Source: Bacteroidota bacterium (GTDB taxonomy: Bacteria; Bacteroidota; Bacteroidia; Cytophagales; Cyclobacteriaceae). From it: DNA of 55,404 bases. The position numbers and the translations under genes were made by a program. Under the pieces are notes generated by a model. The model was not told where the DNA came from. It searched no databases and saw nothing but the letters and a program-made list of their open reading frames with translations. This document shows positions 16,291 to 24,555 of the stretch, piece after piece. The DNA lies in the NCBI GenBank assembly GCA_947470895.1, contig CANIVF010000026.1, forward strand, positions 1-55,404. The letters are read 5' to 3'. Position 1 is the stretch's first letter. The number at the start of each line of letters is the position of its first letter.

Positions 16291-17787
16291 TTAGGACAAC
16301 TTTTTAAACGCCATGGGTAAAAAATCAATCAAATCTCCAGCAATAAGAGAAGTCATCCCCATTTCACGGGCTGATAGATCGCCAGCCAACCCGTGTAAAT
16401 AAGTTCCCATGAGGGCTGTTTCCTCCGTAGAATACCCCTGAGCAAGTAAGCCGGTGAGTATTCCCGTCAACACATCGCCACTTCCACCTGTAGCCATACC
16501 AGGATTGCCTGTTGGATTAAAATAGACATCACCCGATGGACATGCGATAGTTGTATAGGCTCCTTTTAAAACTACCACACCGTTGATCTTTTTGGAGAAT
16601 TGCTGAAGTTTTACCAACCGCTCAAAATCATCTGACCATCCTCCCACCAATCGTTCAAATTCTTTGGGATGAGGAGTAAGAATACTTCCTGCCGGAATAA
16701 GCGCCTGCAATTCCGGATGAGCTGATAGCAAGTTCAAAGCATCAGCATCGATAACCATGGGCTTACTGAATTTTGTGAACAGCTGAGCCAACGCATTTTT
16801 TGTATCCGCATGCTGACCTAAGCCCGGCCCGATGCCTATCGCTGTAAAATGATCGACTAATTTTTGTTCCGAAAAATGATCATCTGATGAATCGATCAAC
16901 GCCATCGCTTCAGGCGCTGCGGCTTGAACAATTGGATGCCCACTTTGAGGAACATGCACCGTTAATAATCCTACACCGGCACGCAACGCTGCTTTCGCGG
17001 ATAGGATGCAGGCCCCCATCTTTCCCTTTGAGCCGGCAATCAATAAGGCATGACCAAATTTTCCTTTATGATCAAATTTGTTTCTGGGCTTCCAGATTTT
17101 TTTAATCGCCTTTAAGGTGGTGAGATAAAAAGAAGATTGAATTTCATGAAGACCTTTTTTACTTAATCCAATATCGACCAAATGCCACTCACCGGTGTAG
17201 CAATTATTCTCGGGCATCATAAACGCCAGCTTGGGCAATTGAAAAGAAACTGTGTGATGAGCTCGGAATATTTCTTCTTCTGAATGCTTGTCAGCAAACA
17301 TTCCCGAAGGAATATCCACTGCAATCTTGATTGCCTTGCTGCTATTAAGACAATCAATGAACTGTTCATAAATTCCTTCTACGGGGCGCGACAAACCGGA
17401 GCCGAATATTGCATCAATCAGCATCGTGCGGTCATCAAATAACTCTGCCTTTACTTCGGATGTGATTTCAACTACCTGAATTTTAGGATCAAGGCGTTGA
17501 AGATTGGTTTGGAAGTCGCTGGTTTCCTTTACGCCACCACGAACAATCCACACTTTAACCGGATAATTCCATTCGTGCAGCATCCGGGCAATTCCCAATC
17601 CATCGCCACCATTGTTGCCCGTGCCACAAACTATTCCAACCCGATGTATGGCATCATAACGTTCAACAAACCAGGTAATAAATGCCTGGCAGGCACGTTC
17701 CATTAAGTCGATGGAGGGCACGGGTTCATATTGGATGGTATAGGCATCCAATTCTTTTATTTGAGCAGCGGAAAGAATCTTCATCAT
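16291..17787 (-). CDS. nnr: Bifunctional NAD(P)H-hydrate epimerase/dehydratase
   Basis: Repairs damaged NADH and NADPH hydrates. The N-terminal YjeF_N epimerase domain (about 1-210) has CGTGNNGGDGLGIARML and DAIFGSGLSRP. The C-terminal ADP-dependent dehydratase domain (about 225-498) has KGKFGHALLIAGS, IGPGLGQ, DADALNLL, LTPHPKEFERL and the signature GNPGMATGGSGDVLTGI. 498 residues, the full fused length. ATG at 17787 with another ATG at 17784. It starts 4 bp after the nuoD stop, so it is probably co-transcribed with the nuo genes, which fits a role in maintaining NADH. Confidence 0.96.
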   Translation of the reverse strand: MMKILSAAQIKELDAYTIQYEPVPSIDLMERACQAFITWFVERYDAIHRVGIVCGTGNNGGDGLGIARMLHEWNYPVKVWIVRGGVKETSDFQTNLQRLDPKIQVVEITSEVKAELFDDRTMLIDAIFGSGLSRPVEGIYEQFIDCLNSSKAIKIAVDIPSGMFADKHSEEEIFRAHHTVSFQLPKLAFMMPENNCYTGEWHLVDIGLSKKGLHEIQSSFYLTTLKAIKKIWKPRNKFDHKGKFGHALLIAGSKGKMGACILSAKAALRAGVGLLTVHVPQSGHPIVQAAAPEAMALIDSSDDHFSEQKLVDHFTAIGIGPGLGQHADTKNALAQLFTKFSKPMVIDADALNLLSAHPELQALIPAGSILTPHPKEFERLVGGWSDDFERLVKLQQFSKKINGVVVLKGAYTTIACPSGDVYFNPTGNPGMATGGSGDVLTGILTGLLAQGYSTEETALMGTYLHGLAGDLSAREMGMTSLIAGDLIDFLPMAFKKLS

Positions 17788-17791
17788 AACC

Positions 17792-19006
17792 TCAACGATC
17801 TACTTCACCCAACACTATATCAATAGAACCTAAAATAGCGATCAGATCGGCTATTAAAACACCTCTGCTAATTTCGGGTAATATGGAAAGATTGACAAAT
17901 GAACAGGCTCTTGCCTTGCAACGAAACGGGATGTCATTTCTTCCATCGGCACGAAAGAAAAACCCTAACTCTCCTTTCGGATTTTCGGCACGCACATATA
18001 ATTCCTGAGCTTTGGGACGAATCTTTTTTGGAACGATCGCTTGCGGATCAAACTCGCGGGTGCGCTTATGATCTCTTTCCAACTGATTCAAGCACTGCTC
18101 CATGATTTTTAGTGATTCATAAATCTCCCTCACCCGCACATGCGTGCGATCCCAGCAATCTCCCACCTGACCCATTTTTCCCTCACCAATAGGAATCTCA
18201 AATTCCAGTTCCGGATACACGGAATAACCATCTACTCTTCGTAAATCAAAACGAAGTCCGGAAGCGCGAAGCATAGGCCCGGTGATTCCGGAATTAATAG
18301 CAAGATCAAGCGGAAGCACACCCACATTTGCCGTGCGGTCAATGAAGATCTTGTTATCTACCAAAATGGTTTCTAACTCTTTCACTTTTGGACGGAAGTA
18401 TTTGATGAACTCTCTGCAACGTTGTTCAAAGCCAACAGGCAAATCGTAAAACAATCCGCCAATCCAGATATAGTTATAAAGCATTCGAGCACCACTCGCC
18501 CACTCCAGCAACCGGAGAATATGTTCGCGATCACGCATGATCCAGAAAAATGGAGTAAAGGCACCGAGGTCAAGTCCATAGGTTCCTACTGCAATCAAGT
18601 GAGAGGCGATGCGATTCATTTCTGCCACTAATACGCGAATGTATTCCACACGCTTTGGGATTTGATCGGTGATACCCAGCATTCGCTCCACCCCCATCGC
18701 GTACGCATGCTCTGAATTCATGGCGGCTACATAATCCATGCGATCCACAAAAGGAATGATCTGATTGAAGGGAAGACTCTCCGCATGCTTTTCAAAACAA
18801 CGATGCAAATAGCCGATGTGAGGAATCACATCGTTCACAATCTCACCATCCGATAATACTTCCAAACGCAAAACACCATGAGTCGATGGATGTTGTGGTC
18901 CAAGATTTAGGATCATCTCTTCCGACTTCAGTTCACTAACTTTAAATTTGTTAGGCTCTGAATCAATGAGGTTGTCGGGTTTGTATATGTATTGTTGGTC
19001 TTTCAA
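17792..19006 (-). CDS. nuoD: NADH-quinone oxidoreductase subunit D
   Basis: 49-kDa type subunit of complex I at the quinone site, peripheral arm. 404 residues; [25 protein letters not shown] and DPQAIV are family signatures. The only recognised start codon in frame before the conserved region is a TTG at 19006; the next Met is at residue 31, inside the conserved part. The sequence immediately upstream is the end of the four-helix-bundle element, so the native start may have been lost or remodelled. Complex I genes nuoE-N are not found downstream, where the hydrate-repair gene follows instead. Confidence 0.95.
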   Translation of the reverse strand: MKDQQYIYKPDNLIDSEPNKFKVSELKSEEMILNLGPQHPSTHGVLRLEVLSDGEIVNDVIPHIGYLHRCFEKHAESLPFNQIIPFVDRMDYVAAMNSEHAYAMGVERMLGITDQIPKRVEYIRVLVAEMNRIASHLIAVGTYGLDLGAFTPFFWIMRDREHILRLLEWASGARMLYNYIWIGGLFYDLPVGFEQRCREFIKYFRPKVKELETILVDNKIFIDRTANVGVLPLDLAINSGITGPMLRASGLRFDLRRVDGYSVYPELEFEIPIGEGKMGQVGDCWDRTHVRVREIYESLKIMEQCLNQLERDHKRTREFDPQAIVPKKIRPKAQELYVRAENPKGELGFFFRADGRNDIPFRCKARACSFVNLSILPEISRGVLIADLIAILGSIDIVLGEVDR

Positions 19007-19415
19007 TGGACAGTGGATAATGGATAATGGATTAACGTTTCAGCTTAGAAGTTTTAAGCGATGCGGTTAATATTTTTATGAGTTCTGTGCAATTCTTGAG
19101 CAACACCTCTCCTTTAACTGAGTCAAGTACATCTGAATCAATCAAGAGTCGGATCCAATATTGTGTCTCGTTGGCTTCCTTGTTGGAAATGGATAGCTTC
19201 TGGATAAAGTCAGCTTTTGATTCAGCCTGATTTGCTTCTTCAACCAATGCACCAATCGCAGTTCCGCTTCTCAGCAATTGCTTTGACAAAACAAACTCTC
19301 GTTTTTCCCGCAGCGACAAACAAACCTTAACAATATCCAAAGCAAAAGAATAGCTCTTCTGCTTAAGAGCATTCTCCGCATTCTTTATTGTCAATTGTCC
19401 ATTATCCATTGTCAA
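19007..19415 (-). mobile_element. S23-type four-helix-bundle element between nuoC and nuoD
   Basis: Read on the minus strand, the left end begins directly after the nuoC TAA (19416) with TTGACAATGGATAATGGACA. The right end finishes with TTATCCACTGTCCATTG next to nuoD. The two ends are inverted repeats, about 20 of 24 matching, built from ATGGAYAAT-like units. Between them lies one gene. A unit with inverted ends and a single small gene inside an operon whose neighbours are normally adjacent has the look of an insertion. No transposase is encoded, so mobilisation would have to be in trans. Confidence 0.6.
19032..19409 (-). CDS. Four-helix-bundle protein, S23/IVS family
   Basis: About 125 residues, all alpha-helical, with the family block [15 protein letters not shown] followed by [18 protein letters not shown]. 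Relatives are the proteins encoded in intervening sequences of 23S rRNA genes and the Avd accessory proteins of diversity-generating retroelements, which form barrel-shaped pentamers and bind nucleic acid. The ATG at 19409 gives [10 protein letters not shown], a peptide that simply translates the flanking ATGGACAAT repeats. A TTG at 19415 is in frame but less likely. No reverse transcriptase, variable repeat or rRNA is nearby, so a DGR context is absent. Confidence 0.9.
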   Translation of the reverse strand: MDNGQLTIKNAENALKQKSYSFALDIVKVCLSLREKREFVLSKQLLRSGTAIGALVEEANQAESKADFIQKLSISNKEANETQYWIRLLIDSDVLDSVKGEVLLKNCTELIKILTASLKTSKLKR

Positions 19416-19901
19416 TTAATAATCAATTTTAACTCCCCGATAATACTCCTCGTGTTTATAATCTTTACGAAGTGGATATCCCTTCCAATCGGCCGGCATT
19501 AAAATTCTTCTTAAGTCAGGATGATTAGTAAATATTATTCCAAACATATCATACACCTCGCGCTCCAGCCAGTTGGCTGTTTTCCAAACCCGTGTAACAC
19601 TTTCAACTTCGGGATTTTCTCTTGGTAAGATTACTTTCAATACGAGTGACTGATTAAATGGAATGGAGTATAAATGATAAAGCACTTCCATCGTTCCAAG
19701 TTCTACGCCATTATCCACTCCGGTGATGCACGAGAGCATATCAAAATACAACTTCGAATCATGATGAAGTCGGTCGCACAATGAAAGTATGATTTCTTTT
19801 TTTATGATTACACCAAAAGGAGTTGAGTTAGGAATCTCTTTGATTTCCTCTTGAGAAACTTCTTTGATGATCGATAATATACGCTCCTTTTTTTCAGGCA
19901 T
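19416..19901 (-). CDS. nuoC: NADH-quinone oxidoreductase subunit C
   Basis: 30-kDa type subunit of the complex I peripheral arm, 161 residues. The signature [20 protein letters not shown] and the end GYPLRKDY are diagnostic. Start ATG at 19901 overlaps the end of nuoB by 8 bases, indicating coupling. It is a separate chain, not a NuoCD fusion. The stop abuts the four-helix-bundle element with no spacer. Confidence 0.97.
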   Translation of the reverse strand: MPEKKERILSIIKEVSQEEIKEIPNSTPFGVIIKKEIILSLCDRLHHDSKLYFDMLSCITGVDNGVELGTMEVLYHLYSIPFNQSLVLKVILPRENPEVESVTRVWKTANWLEREVYDMFGIIFTNHPDLRRILMPADWKGYPLRKDYKHEEYYRGVKIDY

Positions 19902-20424
19902 GTTGAGGATCTTTATTCATCAATTGCTCAATAGCCGTTGGCTTCATGCGACTTTCACTTCTGATTTTTTCGTGGAGTTTTAAAATTCCGCCAATCAAGG
20001 CTTCTGGTCTTGGTGGACAACCCGGCACATAAACATCCACCGGAATAATCCGATCCACTCCTTTCACCACATGATAACCATGTTGCCAATACGGGCCACC
20101 ACAATTAGAACAGGATCCCATCGAAATCACATAGCGAGGCTCTGACATCTGTTCATATAATTGTTTGATGCGATCAGCCATTTTAAACGTGACGGTACCC
20201 GAAACGATCATCACATCCGATTGACGAGGAGAAGCACGGGGCACCATGCCAAATCGATCCATGTCATACACCGTGCTACCAGTGCTCATGAATTCGATGG
20301 CACAACAGGCCAAACCGAATGTCATGGGGAACAACGAAGACAAACGCGACCAGTTCAGCAAGTCATCTACTTTCGTGATGATCACGCCTCCATTCTCAAA
20401 TTGTTGATCGAGTAAACCCTTCAT
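19894..20424 (-). CDS. nuoB: NADH-quinone oxidoreductase subunit B
   Basis: Carries the N2 4Fe-4S cluster that passes electrons to quinone. About 176 residues from ATG 20424 ([13 protein letters not shown]). The open frame runs further upstream into nuoA, but that part is out-of-frame nuoA coding sequence and is excluded. Cluster ligands: the Cys pair in LACCAIEFM (about 45), Cys in GSCSNCGG and in VPGCPPRPE. Seven bases separate it from nuoA. Confidence 0.97.
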   Translation of the reverse strand: MKGLLDQQFENGGVIITKVDDLLNWSRLSSLFPMTFGLACCAIEFMSTGSTVYDMDRFGMVPRASPRQSDVMIVSGTVTFKMADRIKQLYEQMSEPRYVISMGSCSNCGGPYWQHGYHVVKGVDRIIPVDVYVPGCPPRPEALIGGILKLHEKIRSESRMKPTAIEQLMNKDPQHA

Positions 20425-20431
20425 CGTTCGA

Positions 20432-20935
20432 TTATTCTTTTGGATGCGTGGTGTTTTCAAATTTCTTATTGATCTCCTCGTATAAATGTGTCGGCACCGG
20501 AGATTTATAGTTAGACATTTGAGGCTTTGATTTGATCCAATCCAGATGACCCATGCGCCATACATAGGCAAGGCCGATCGCGAGCAGCAGAATAAAAATC
20601 AACATTTCAAAGAACGTAAACCAACCCCATGCGCCATCAGTTTCGTTGTTTAAAGATGCGTTGGCGAAAACGGTTGACCATGGGAATAGAAAAACTATTT
20701 CCACTTCAAATAAAATAAACACGAGCGCCAGCACATAAAATCGCACGTTGAATTGAACCCATGCGATGCCCTGTGGGGTTTCACCACTTTCATAAGAAGT
20801 AAGCTTTTGTGCATTTGGACGATTGGGACGAAGCAATCGCGAAGTAAGTAAGGCTAATGAAACGAAGAGTATCGCTCCTACGGCAAAGAGTAAAATCTGG
20901 GCCAGGGGTGAGAAATAAAGTTCAGTCGTTTGCAT
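20432..20935 (-). CDS. nuoA: NADH-quinone oxidoreductase subunit A
   Basis: Small membrane subunit of complex I, 167 residues from the ATG at 20935. Three transmembrane helices; the conserved loop [10 protein letters not shown] and helix 2 ending [11 protein letters not shown] are typical. An upstream in-frame ATG at 20956 is possible. A TATCTTTG -7 box lies between the two ATGs, which favours 20935 with a very short leader. First gene of the nuoABC-(element)-D-nnr transcript. Confidence 0.95.
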   Translation of the reverse strand: MQTTELYFSPLAQILLFAVGAILFVSLALLTSRLLRPNRPNAQKLTSYESGETPQGIAWVQFNVRFYVLALVFILFEVEIVFLFPWSTVFANASLNNETDGAWGWFTFFEMLIFILLLAIGLAYVWRMGHLDWIKSKPQMSNYKSPVPTHLYEEINKKFENTTHPKE

Positions 20936-20941
20936 CAGCGT

Positions 20942-20949
20942 CAAAGATA
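20942..20949 (-). promoter_or_regulatory. Candidate -7 box of the nuo operon
   Basis: On the minus strand TATCTTTG matches the Bacteroidota -7 consensus TAnnTTTG and ends 6 bp before the nuoA ATG at 20935. A TTG lies about 21 bp upstream, slightly long for the usual 17-19. If used, transcription would start almost at the initiation codon. Confidence 0.35.
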
Positions 20950-20984
20950 CATACACCCCTGCATCTTACCCAACAAAATAACCG

Positions 20985-21845
20985 CTACAAATTGGTGGTG
21001 TTGAACGTATCGCCTTGTTCAATATTTCCGGTTTTAAACCCTTTGTTGAACCAGCGTTGGCGTTGCTCGGAAGTGCCGTGGGTGAATGAATCAGGAACAA
21101 CATAACCGCGAGCTTGCTTTTGTAGTCGATCATCACCAATGGCGCTGGCGGCATTCATGGCTTCTTCGTAGTCACCATCCTCAATCATGTTGTTCATGTT
21201 GTTGGCATGATGCGCCCACACGCCCGCCAGAAAATCAGCTTGCAGTTCCAGCTTGACAGAAAGTTTGTTGTATTCTTCTTCGCTAAGTTGTTCGCGCATG
21301 GCGTGCACTTTATCGGTAATGCCCATGAGGTGCTGGACGTGATGGCCCACTTCATGCGCAATAACATATGCTTGAGCGAAATCTCCTGGCGCTTCGAACC
21401 GGCTCTTCAACTCTTCATAAAAGCTTAGGTCGATGTACAATTTCTCATCCGCGCTGCAATAGAATGGACCGGTTGAAGCATCGGCTGATCCGCAACCCGA
21501 TTGCACGCTACCGCTGAAAAGAACCAATGTAGGTTCACGGTAATCACTCAACAATTGATGCCAAACATCTTCTGTGTCAGCCAATACTACTTTTACAAAT
21601 TGAGAAAGGTCTTCCTCTTCGGGGCTTGCTTCGTAAGGGGTAGATTGAGAAATGGATGGGCCGTTATCCAATGGAAGCTGTTGCAATAACGATAATGGGT
21701 TTTTTCCGGTAATCAATCCGATGACCACAACCACCAGGACAAGACCTAGCCCACCTTTGATGGGCATGCCACCAAATCCGCCACCTCCACCACTGCTACG
21801 TTGATCTTCTACATTACCGCTTTGTCTTCGTCCTCGCCATTGCAT
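20985..21845 (-). CDS. ypfJ: Neutral zinc metallopeptidase, YpfJ-like
   Basis: 286 residues. A basic Gly-rich N-terminus (RSSGGGGGFGG) precedes one transmembrane helix (LGLVLVVVVIGLITG). The catalytic domain then contains HEVGHHVQH (about 163) with the zinc-binding HExxH and a downstream Glu-containing helix (LELQADFLAGVWAHH). The segment CGSADASTGPFYCSADEKLYID is typical of the family (PF04228). It is probably membrane-anchored, and its substrate is unknown. The gene precedes nuoA on the same strand with 49 bp between; the nuoA promoter candidate lies in that gap. Confidence 0.94.
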   Translation of the reverse strand: MQWRGRRQSGNVEDQRSSGGGGGFGGMPIKGGLGLVLVVVVIGLITGKNPLSLLQQLPLDNGPSISQSTPYEASPEEEDLSQFVKVVLADTEDVWHQLLSDYREPTLVLFSGSVQSGCGSADASTGPFYCSADEKLYIDLSFYEELKSRFEAPGDFAQAYVIAHEVGHHVQHLMGITDKVHAMREQLSEEEYNKLSVKLELQADFLAGVWAHHANNMNNMIEDGDYEEAMNAASAIGDDRLQKQARGYVVPDSFTHGTSEQRQRWFNKGFKTGNIEQGDTFNTTNL

Positions 21846-21953
21846 AGAATAGGTATTAATTTAAAAATGGAAGGTACGAAAGGACTATTTAACAGGCAAC
21901 GTGGAATGTTTTGTTTTTAATGGAATGGTGACCATTCATGATTGCTTTGCCGC

Positions 21954-22328
21954 CTAATCTTTCGGTTCCCATAGTTCAATTTTATTTCCTTCCGGATCCA
22001 TGATCCAACCGAATTTACCATAAGGATACTCTTGAATCTCGCCAACTACCTCAACGCCTTCTTCCTTCAATACCTTCAACAGGGTTACGAGGTTTTCAAC
22101 GCGGTAGTTAAACATAAATGGTTTTTCACTTGGTTTGAAGTATGTGGTATCCTCCTTGAATGGACTCCATACGGTGGTTGCAGCAACATTGGTATCGATA
22201 TCGATCGATCTAAAGGATGCACCGTAATCGTCTACGGGCAACCCCAGGTGTTTACCATACCACTCCTTCATTTTTTTAGGGTCAGCGGTTTTAAAAAACA
22301 CACCTCCCAATCCGGTTACACGTTTCAT
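21954..22328 (-). CDS. VOC/glyoxalase-fold protein
   Basis: 124 residues with two beta-alpha-beta-beta-beta modules of the vicinal oxygen chelate fold. It begins LGGVFFKTADPKKMKEWYGKH, a typical first module, and ends IMDPEGNKIELWEP with the usual metal-ligand Glu. The substrate cannot be read from sequence; many relatives are unassigned or antibiotic-binding. The start ATG overlaps the stop of the DUF1801 gene as ATGA, so the two are translated together. Confidence 0.9.
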   Translation of the reverse strand: MKRVTGLGGVFFKTADPKKMKEWYGKHLGLPVDDYGASFRSIDIDTNVAATTVWSPFKEDTTYFKPSEKPFMFNYRVENLVTLLKVLKEEGVEVVGEIQEYPYGKFGWIMDPEGNKIELWEPKD

Positions 22329-22783
22329 CCTGATTTTGTTTTACTTTTTTCATACAGATCAATCCACTGCTTCGGTGTTACCTTAGCCGATAGTTCAGCA
22401 ATCAATTTAAGAGGCACATCGTCTGGTTTTTTAAAACGGATACAAGCTTTACCCATATCCAGTTTTTTCTCGGTGGTCTTTTTCCATGCCCTTAAAAACC
22501 AATCGTGCAAGGCGCCCTCGTAGATCGCCATATGGTAAAGCGCCATGTGATTTTTTTGTGAAGCGAGGCTGATGAATGGTAATGCATCCTTAGGATTGGC
22601 ATGATAGCCTGCCGGGTATGTTTTATGCGGAACTACATAACTGATCATTCCATATTGCATGGTCTCTTCAAATCCTTTCGGTAAATTTTCAAGAATAGCG
22701 TTACGCATATCCGAAATGATTTCCCTGCGATCATCGGGCAGCGATTCGAGGTATTCATTTACAGATTTCGCTTTGGATTGCAT
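22325..22783 (-). CDS. DUF1801 domain protein
   Basis: 152 residues. The N-terminal SVNEYLESLPDDRREIISDMRN and the middle MISYVVPHKTYP are characteristic of DUF1801 (YdhG-like, frataxin-like fold). No established biochemical role. Coupled by ATGA overlap to the downstream VOC gene and 22 bp from the DUF4199 gene, forming a small minus-strand operon. Confidence 0.88.
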   Translation of the reverse strand: MQSKAKSVNEYLESLPDDRREIISDMRNAILENLPKGFEETMQYGMISYVVPHKTYPAGYHANPKDALPFISLASQKNHMALYHMAIYEGALHDWFLRAWKKTTEKKLDMGKACIRFKKPDDVPLKLIAELSAKVTPKQWIDLYEKSKTKSG

Positions 22784-22805
22784 AGTCGTTATTGATTGAT
22801 CGCTG

Positions 22806-23345
22806 TTAGTTGTTTACTGATCTTAAAAATTCCTTTTTACGAAGCAGTGCTGCACTAAGTAACGAGATGAGTAATCCCACAGGGAAAATTTCCATCAACG
22901 TCATTCCAAACCGGACAATAGGGTTTTGATAGGCCTGGCCAAACTCATCCCATTTTTGTTTGGCCACCTGAAGTTCTGCTTCCGTGGCACCACTGCTTTT
23001 CAATGTATCCAATTCTCCTGTGCTCCATTGCTGCATAAACCATTCGCCTGAGCGTGCAAATGTGATTTCCCAGGCGATCACATAAAACAACGAAGCGATG
23101 AGGGTGATGCCCAGGCCAATCAAAAAACCCTTGCCAAGGGTAATTTTCCCTCCGTCATGATGATCACGAAATGATTTTACTCCAAAAAAAACGAGCGATA
23201 GGGCGATGACCATTCCGGTATATCCGATCCAGAGTCCGTTTTCCGTTTTTAATGTTCCGTTCACAAAAAGTGGCATGGTGGCCAGCATCAGTCCTCCGGT
23301 GATCAGCCCGGCAATGATTCCATACGTGATGATAATTTTTTTCAT
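22806..23345 (-). CDS. DUF4199 family membrane protein
   Basis: About 179 residues with four hydrophobic helices (IITYGIIAGLITGGLMLATM; WIGYTGMVIALSLVFFGV; FLIGLGITLIASLFYVIAWE; a C-terminal VGLLISLLSAALL). A soluble stretch rich in Lys/Gln/Glu lies between helices 3 and 4. DUF4199 is almost confined to Bacteroidota and has no known role. Start placed at the ATG at 23345 (MKKIIITYG); the frame opens 11 codons earlier. Confidence 0.85.
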   Translation of the reverse strand: MKKIIITYGIIAGLITGGLMLATMPLFVNGTLKTENGLWIGYTGMVIALSLVFFGVKSFRDHHDGGKITLGKGFLIGLGITLIASLFYVIAWEITFARSGEWFMQQWSTGELDTLKSSGATEAELQVAKQKWDEFGQAYQNPIVRFGMTLMEIFPVGLLISLLSAALLRKKEFLRSVNN

Positions 23346-23474
23346 GGGTTTTAATTTTTCGATCAAAACAAGGGGCAATCACCTCAAAATCCTTCACCCG
23401 AAAGGGTGATTATTTAAAATTAATCGTAAATCATATGAAAGAATCAAAGTTCAATCTGAAATTTTCAATAAGAC

Positions 23475-23897
23475 TTACGGGATCAGTCTCAACTTCTTCG
23501 CCTTTTGAATCGCCTGAGTTCTGCGCCTTACTTCCAGCTTCAAAAATAAATTGGATGAGTGAGTCTTGATCGTATTGAGCGAAACAAACAATGTATCGGC
23601 AATTTCCTGGTTGCTTAAGCCTTGCGCCATTAACTCCAGCACTTCATGCTCTCGCTTGCTAATACCCAGGCGCTGAAGTTCTGTTTCATTGAGAATAAAT
23701 TCAGGCCCCAGTATTATTATCTTTTTTTTCGTGAGCTTAAGGCCAGCCCAAATACCTAGTGCGGTAAAAAACAGCGCTACAATACCCACATAAAATTCTA
23801 TGGATCGATTGCGTACGATCAGTTGATACTCCAGGTACTTCAGCAAAAATACCAATGCCGCCAGAGCAAGTCCATACAGAATAATCGTTCGCTTCAC
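23475..23897 (-). CDS. Membrane-anchored LuxR-type regulator
   Basis: 140 residues. Two N-terminal transmembrane helices (IILYGLALAALVFLLKYL; FYVGIVALFFTALGIWAGL) are joined to a GerE/LuxR helix-turn-helix (ISKREHEVLELMAQGLSNQEIA...SLNTIKTH). There is no receiver, PAS or TPR domain. A DNA-binding domain tethered to the membrane could sense envelope state directly. Starts with GTG at 23897, overlapping the SRPBCC stop as GTGA. It is the likely regulator of the surrounding small genes, but this is inference. Confidence 0.88.
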   Translation of the reverse strand: MKRTIILYGLALAALVFLLKYLEYQLIVRNRSIEFYVGIVALFFTALGIWAGLKLTKKKIIILGPEFILNETELQRLGISKREHEVLELMAQGLSNQEIADTLFVSLNTIKTHSSNLFLKLEVRRRTQAIQKAKKLRLIP

Positions 23898-24418
23898 TTA
23901 CGCTCCAGAATAGATTTAAGATTCTCCATGTTCTTATTCATATCCTTGAGTAACATCTTTCGGATCATCAACGACATCAGATTCATGGGATACGAATTGC
24001 TGCCACTGAAAACGGTAGTCACTTTAGTATGATGGCTATCCACTGCGGTGGTAGTCGTGTAAGCCTGATGGGTTGCTTTAAAAGGTTTTTCAAAACGCAA
24101 TTCCACCTCATAACGTTCACCTTCTTTGATGGCCTTCATCTCTTGTGCACCTACACCCACATTTTTGTTTTCACTCGACCAGGAAGAAATAAAACCTACT
24201 GTGCCATCGGTGCCTTTATAATCAAGTTTTATATGGGGATCCGTCATGACCCATACACTATACTTTTCCTGATTTTTCAGGTGCTTTACAAAATTGAAAA
24301 CTTCACTGCTGGGTTTGTTAATGACCGTCTCTGCAGAAACGAGAAAGGATTTAGGGAGTATGGCAGCTGCTACCAAAAGCAGGGCGATCAGGCCGAGAAT
24401 GATGTAGAGGAAAATCAT
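23894..24418 (-). CDS. SRPBCC (START/Bet v1-like) protein
   Basis: 174 residues. One N-terminal hydrophobic helix (FLYIILGLIALLLVAAAIL) anchors a polyketide-cyclase/SRPBCC ligand-binding fold: INKPSSEVFNFVKHLKN, then a GFISSWSSENKNVG strand pair and a long C-terminal helix. It probably binds a hydrophobic ligand. Translationally coupled to the membrane LuxR gene, suggesting a sensor/regulator pair. Confidence 0.88.
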   Translation of the reverse strand: MIFLYIILGLIALLLVAAAILPKSFLVSAETVINKPSSEVFNFVKHLKNQEKYSVWVMTDPHIKLDYKGTDGTVGFISSWSSENKNVGVGAQEMKAIKEGERYEVELRFEKPFKATHQAYTTTTAVDSHHTKVTTVFSGSNSYPMNLMSLMIRKMLLKDMNKNMENLKSILERK

Positions 24419-24555
24419 GAGGTTGGGGTTTATTGAAAGACTAAGATAATAGTTTTAAGTTTCATGAAACAATTTTAACAGCATGGTGCCTGATTCGCAA
24501 ATTACTTCGTTGATGAATACAATCATTGGCGTTACATTGAAAAATCTTCACGTAC

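Noticed and set aside
19007-19415. Diversity-generating retroelement because of the Avd-like protein
   Set aside because: No reverse transcriptase, template repeat or variable repeat is present nearby; neighbours are complex I genes.
20425-20571. N-terminal extension of nuoB
   Set aside because: These 49 codons overlap nuoA in another frame and do not resemble NuoB; the conserved protein begins at the ATG at 20424.
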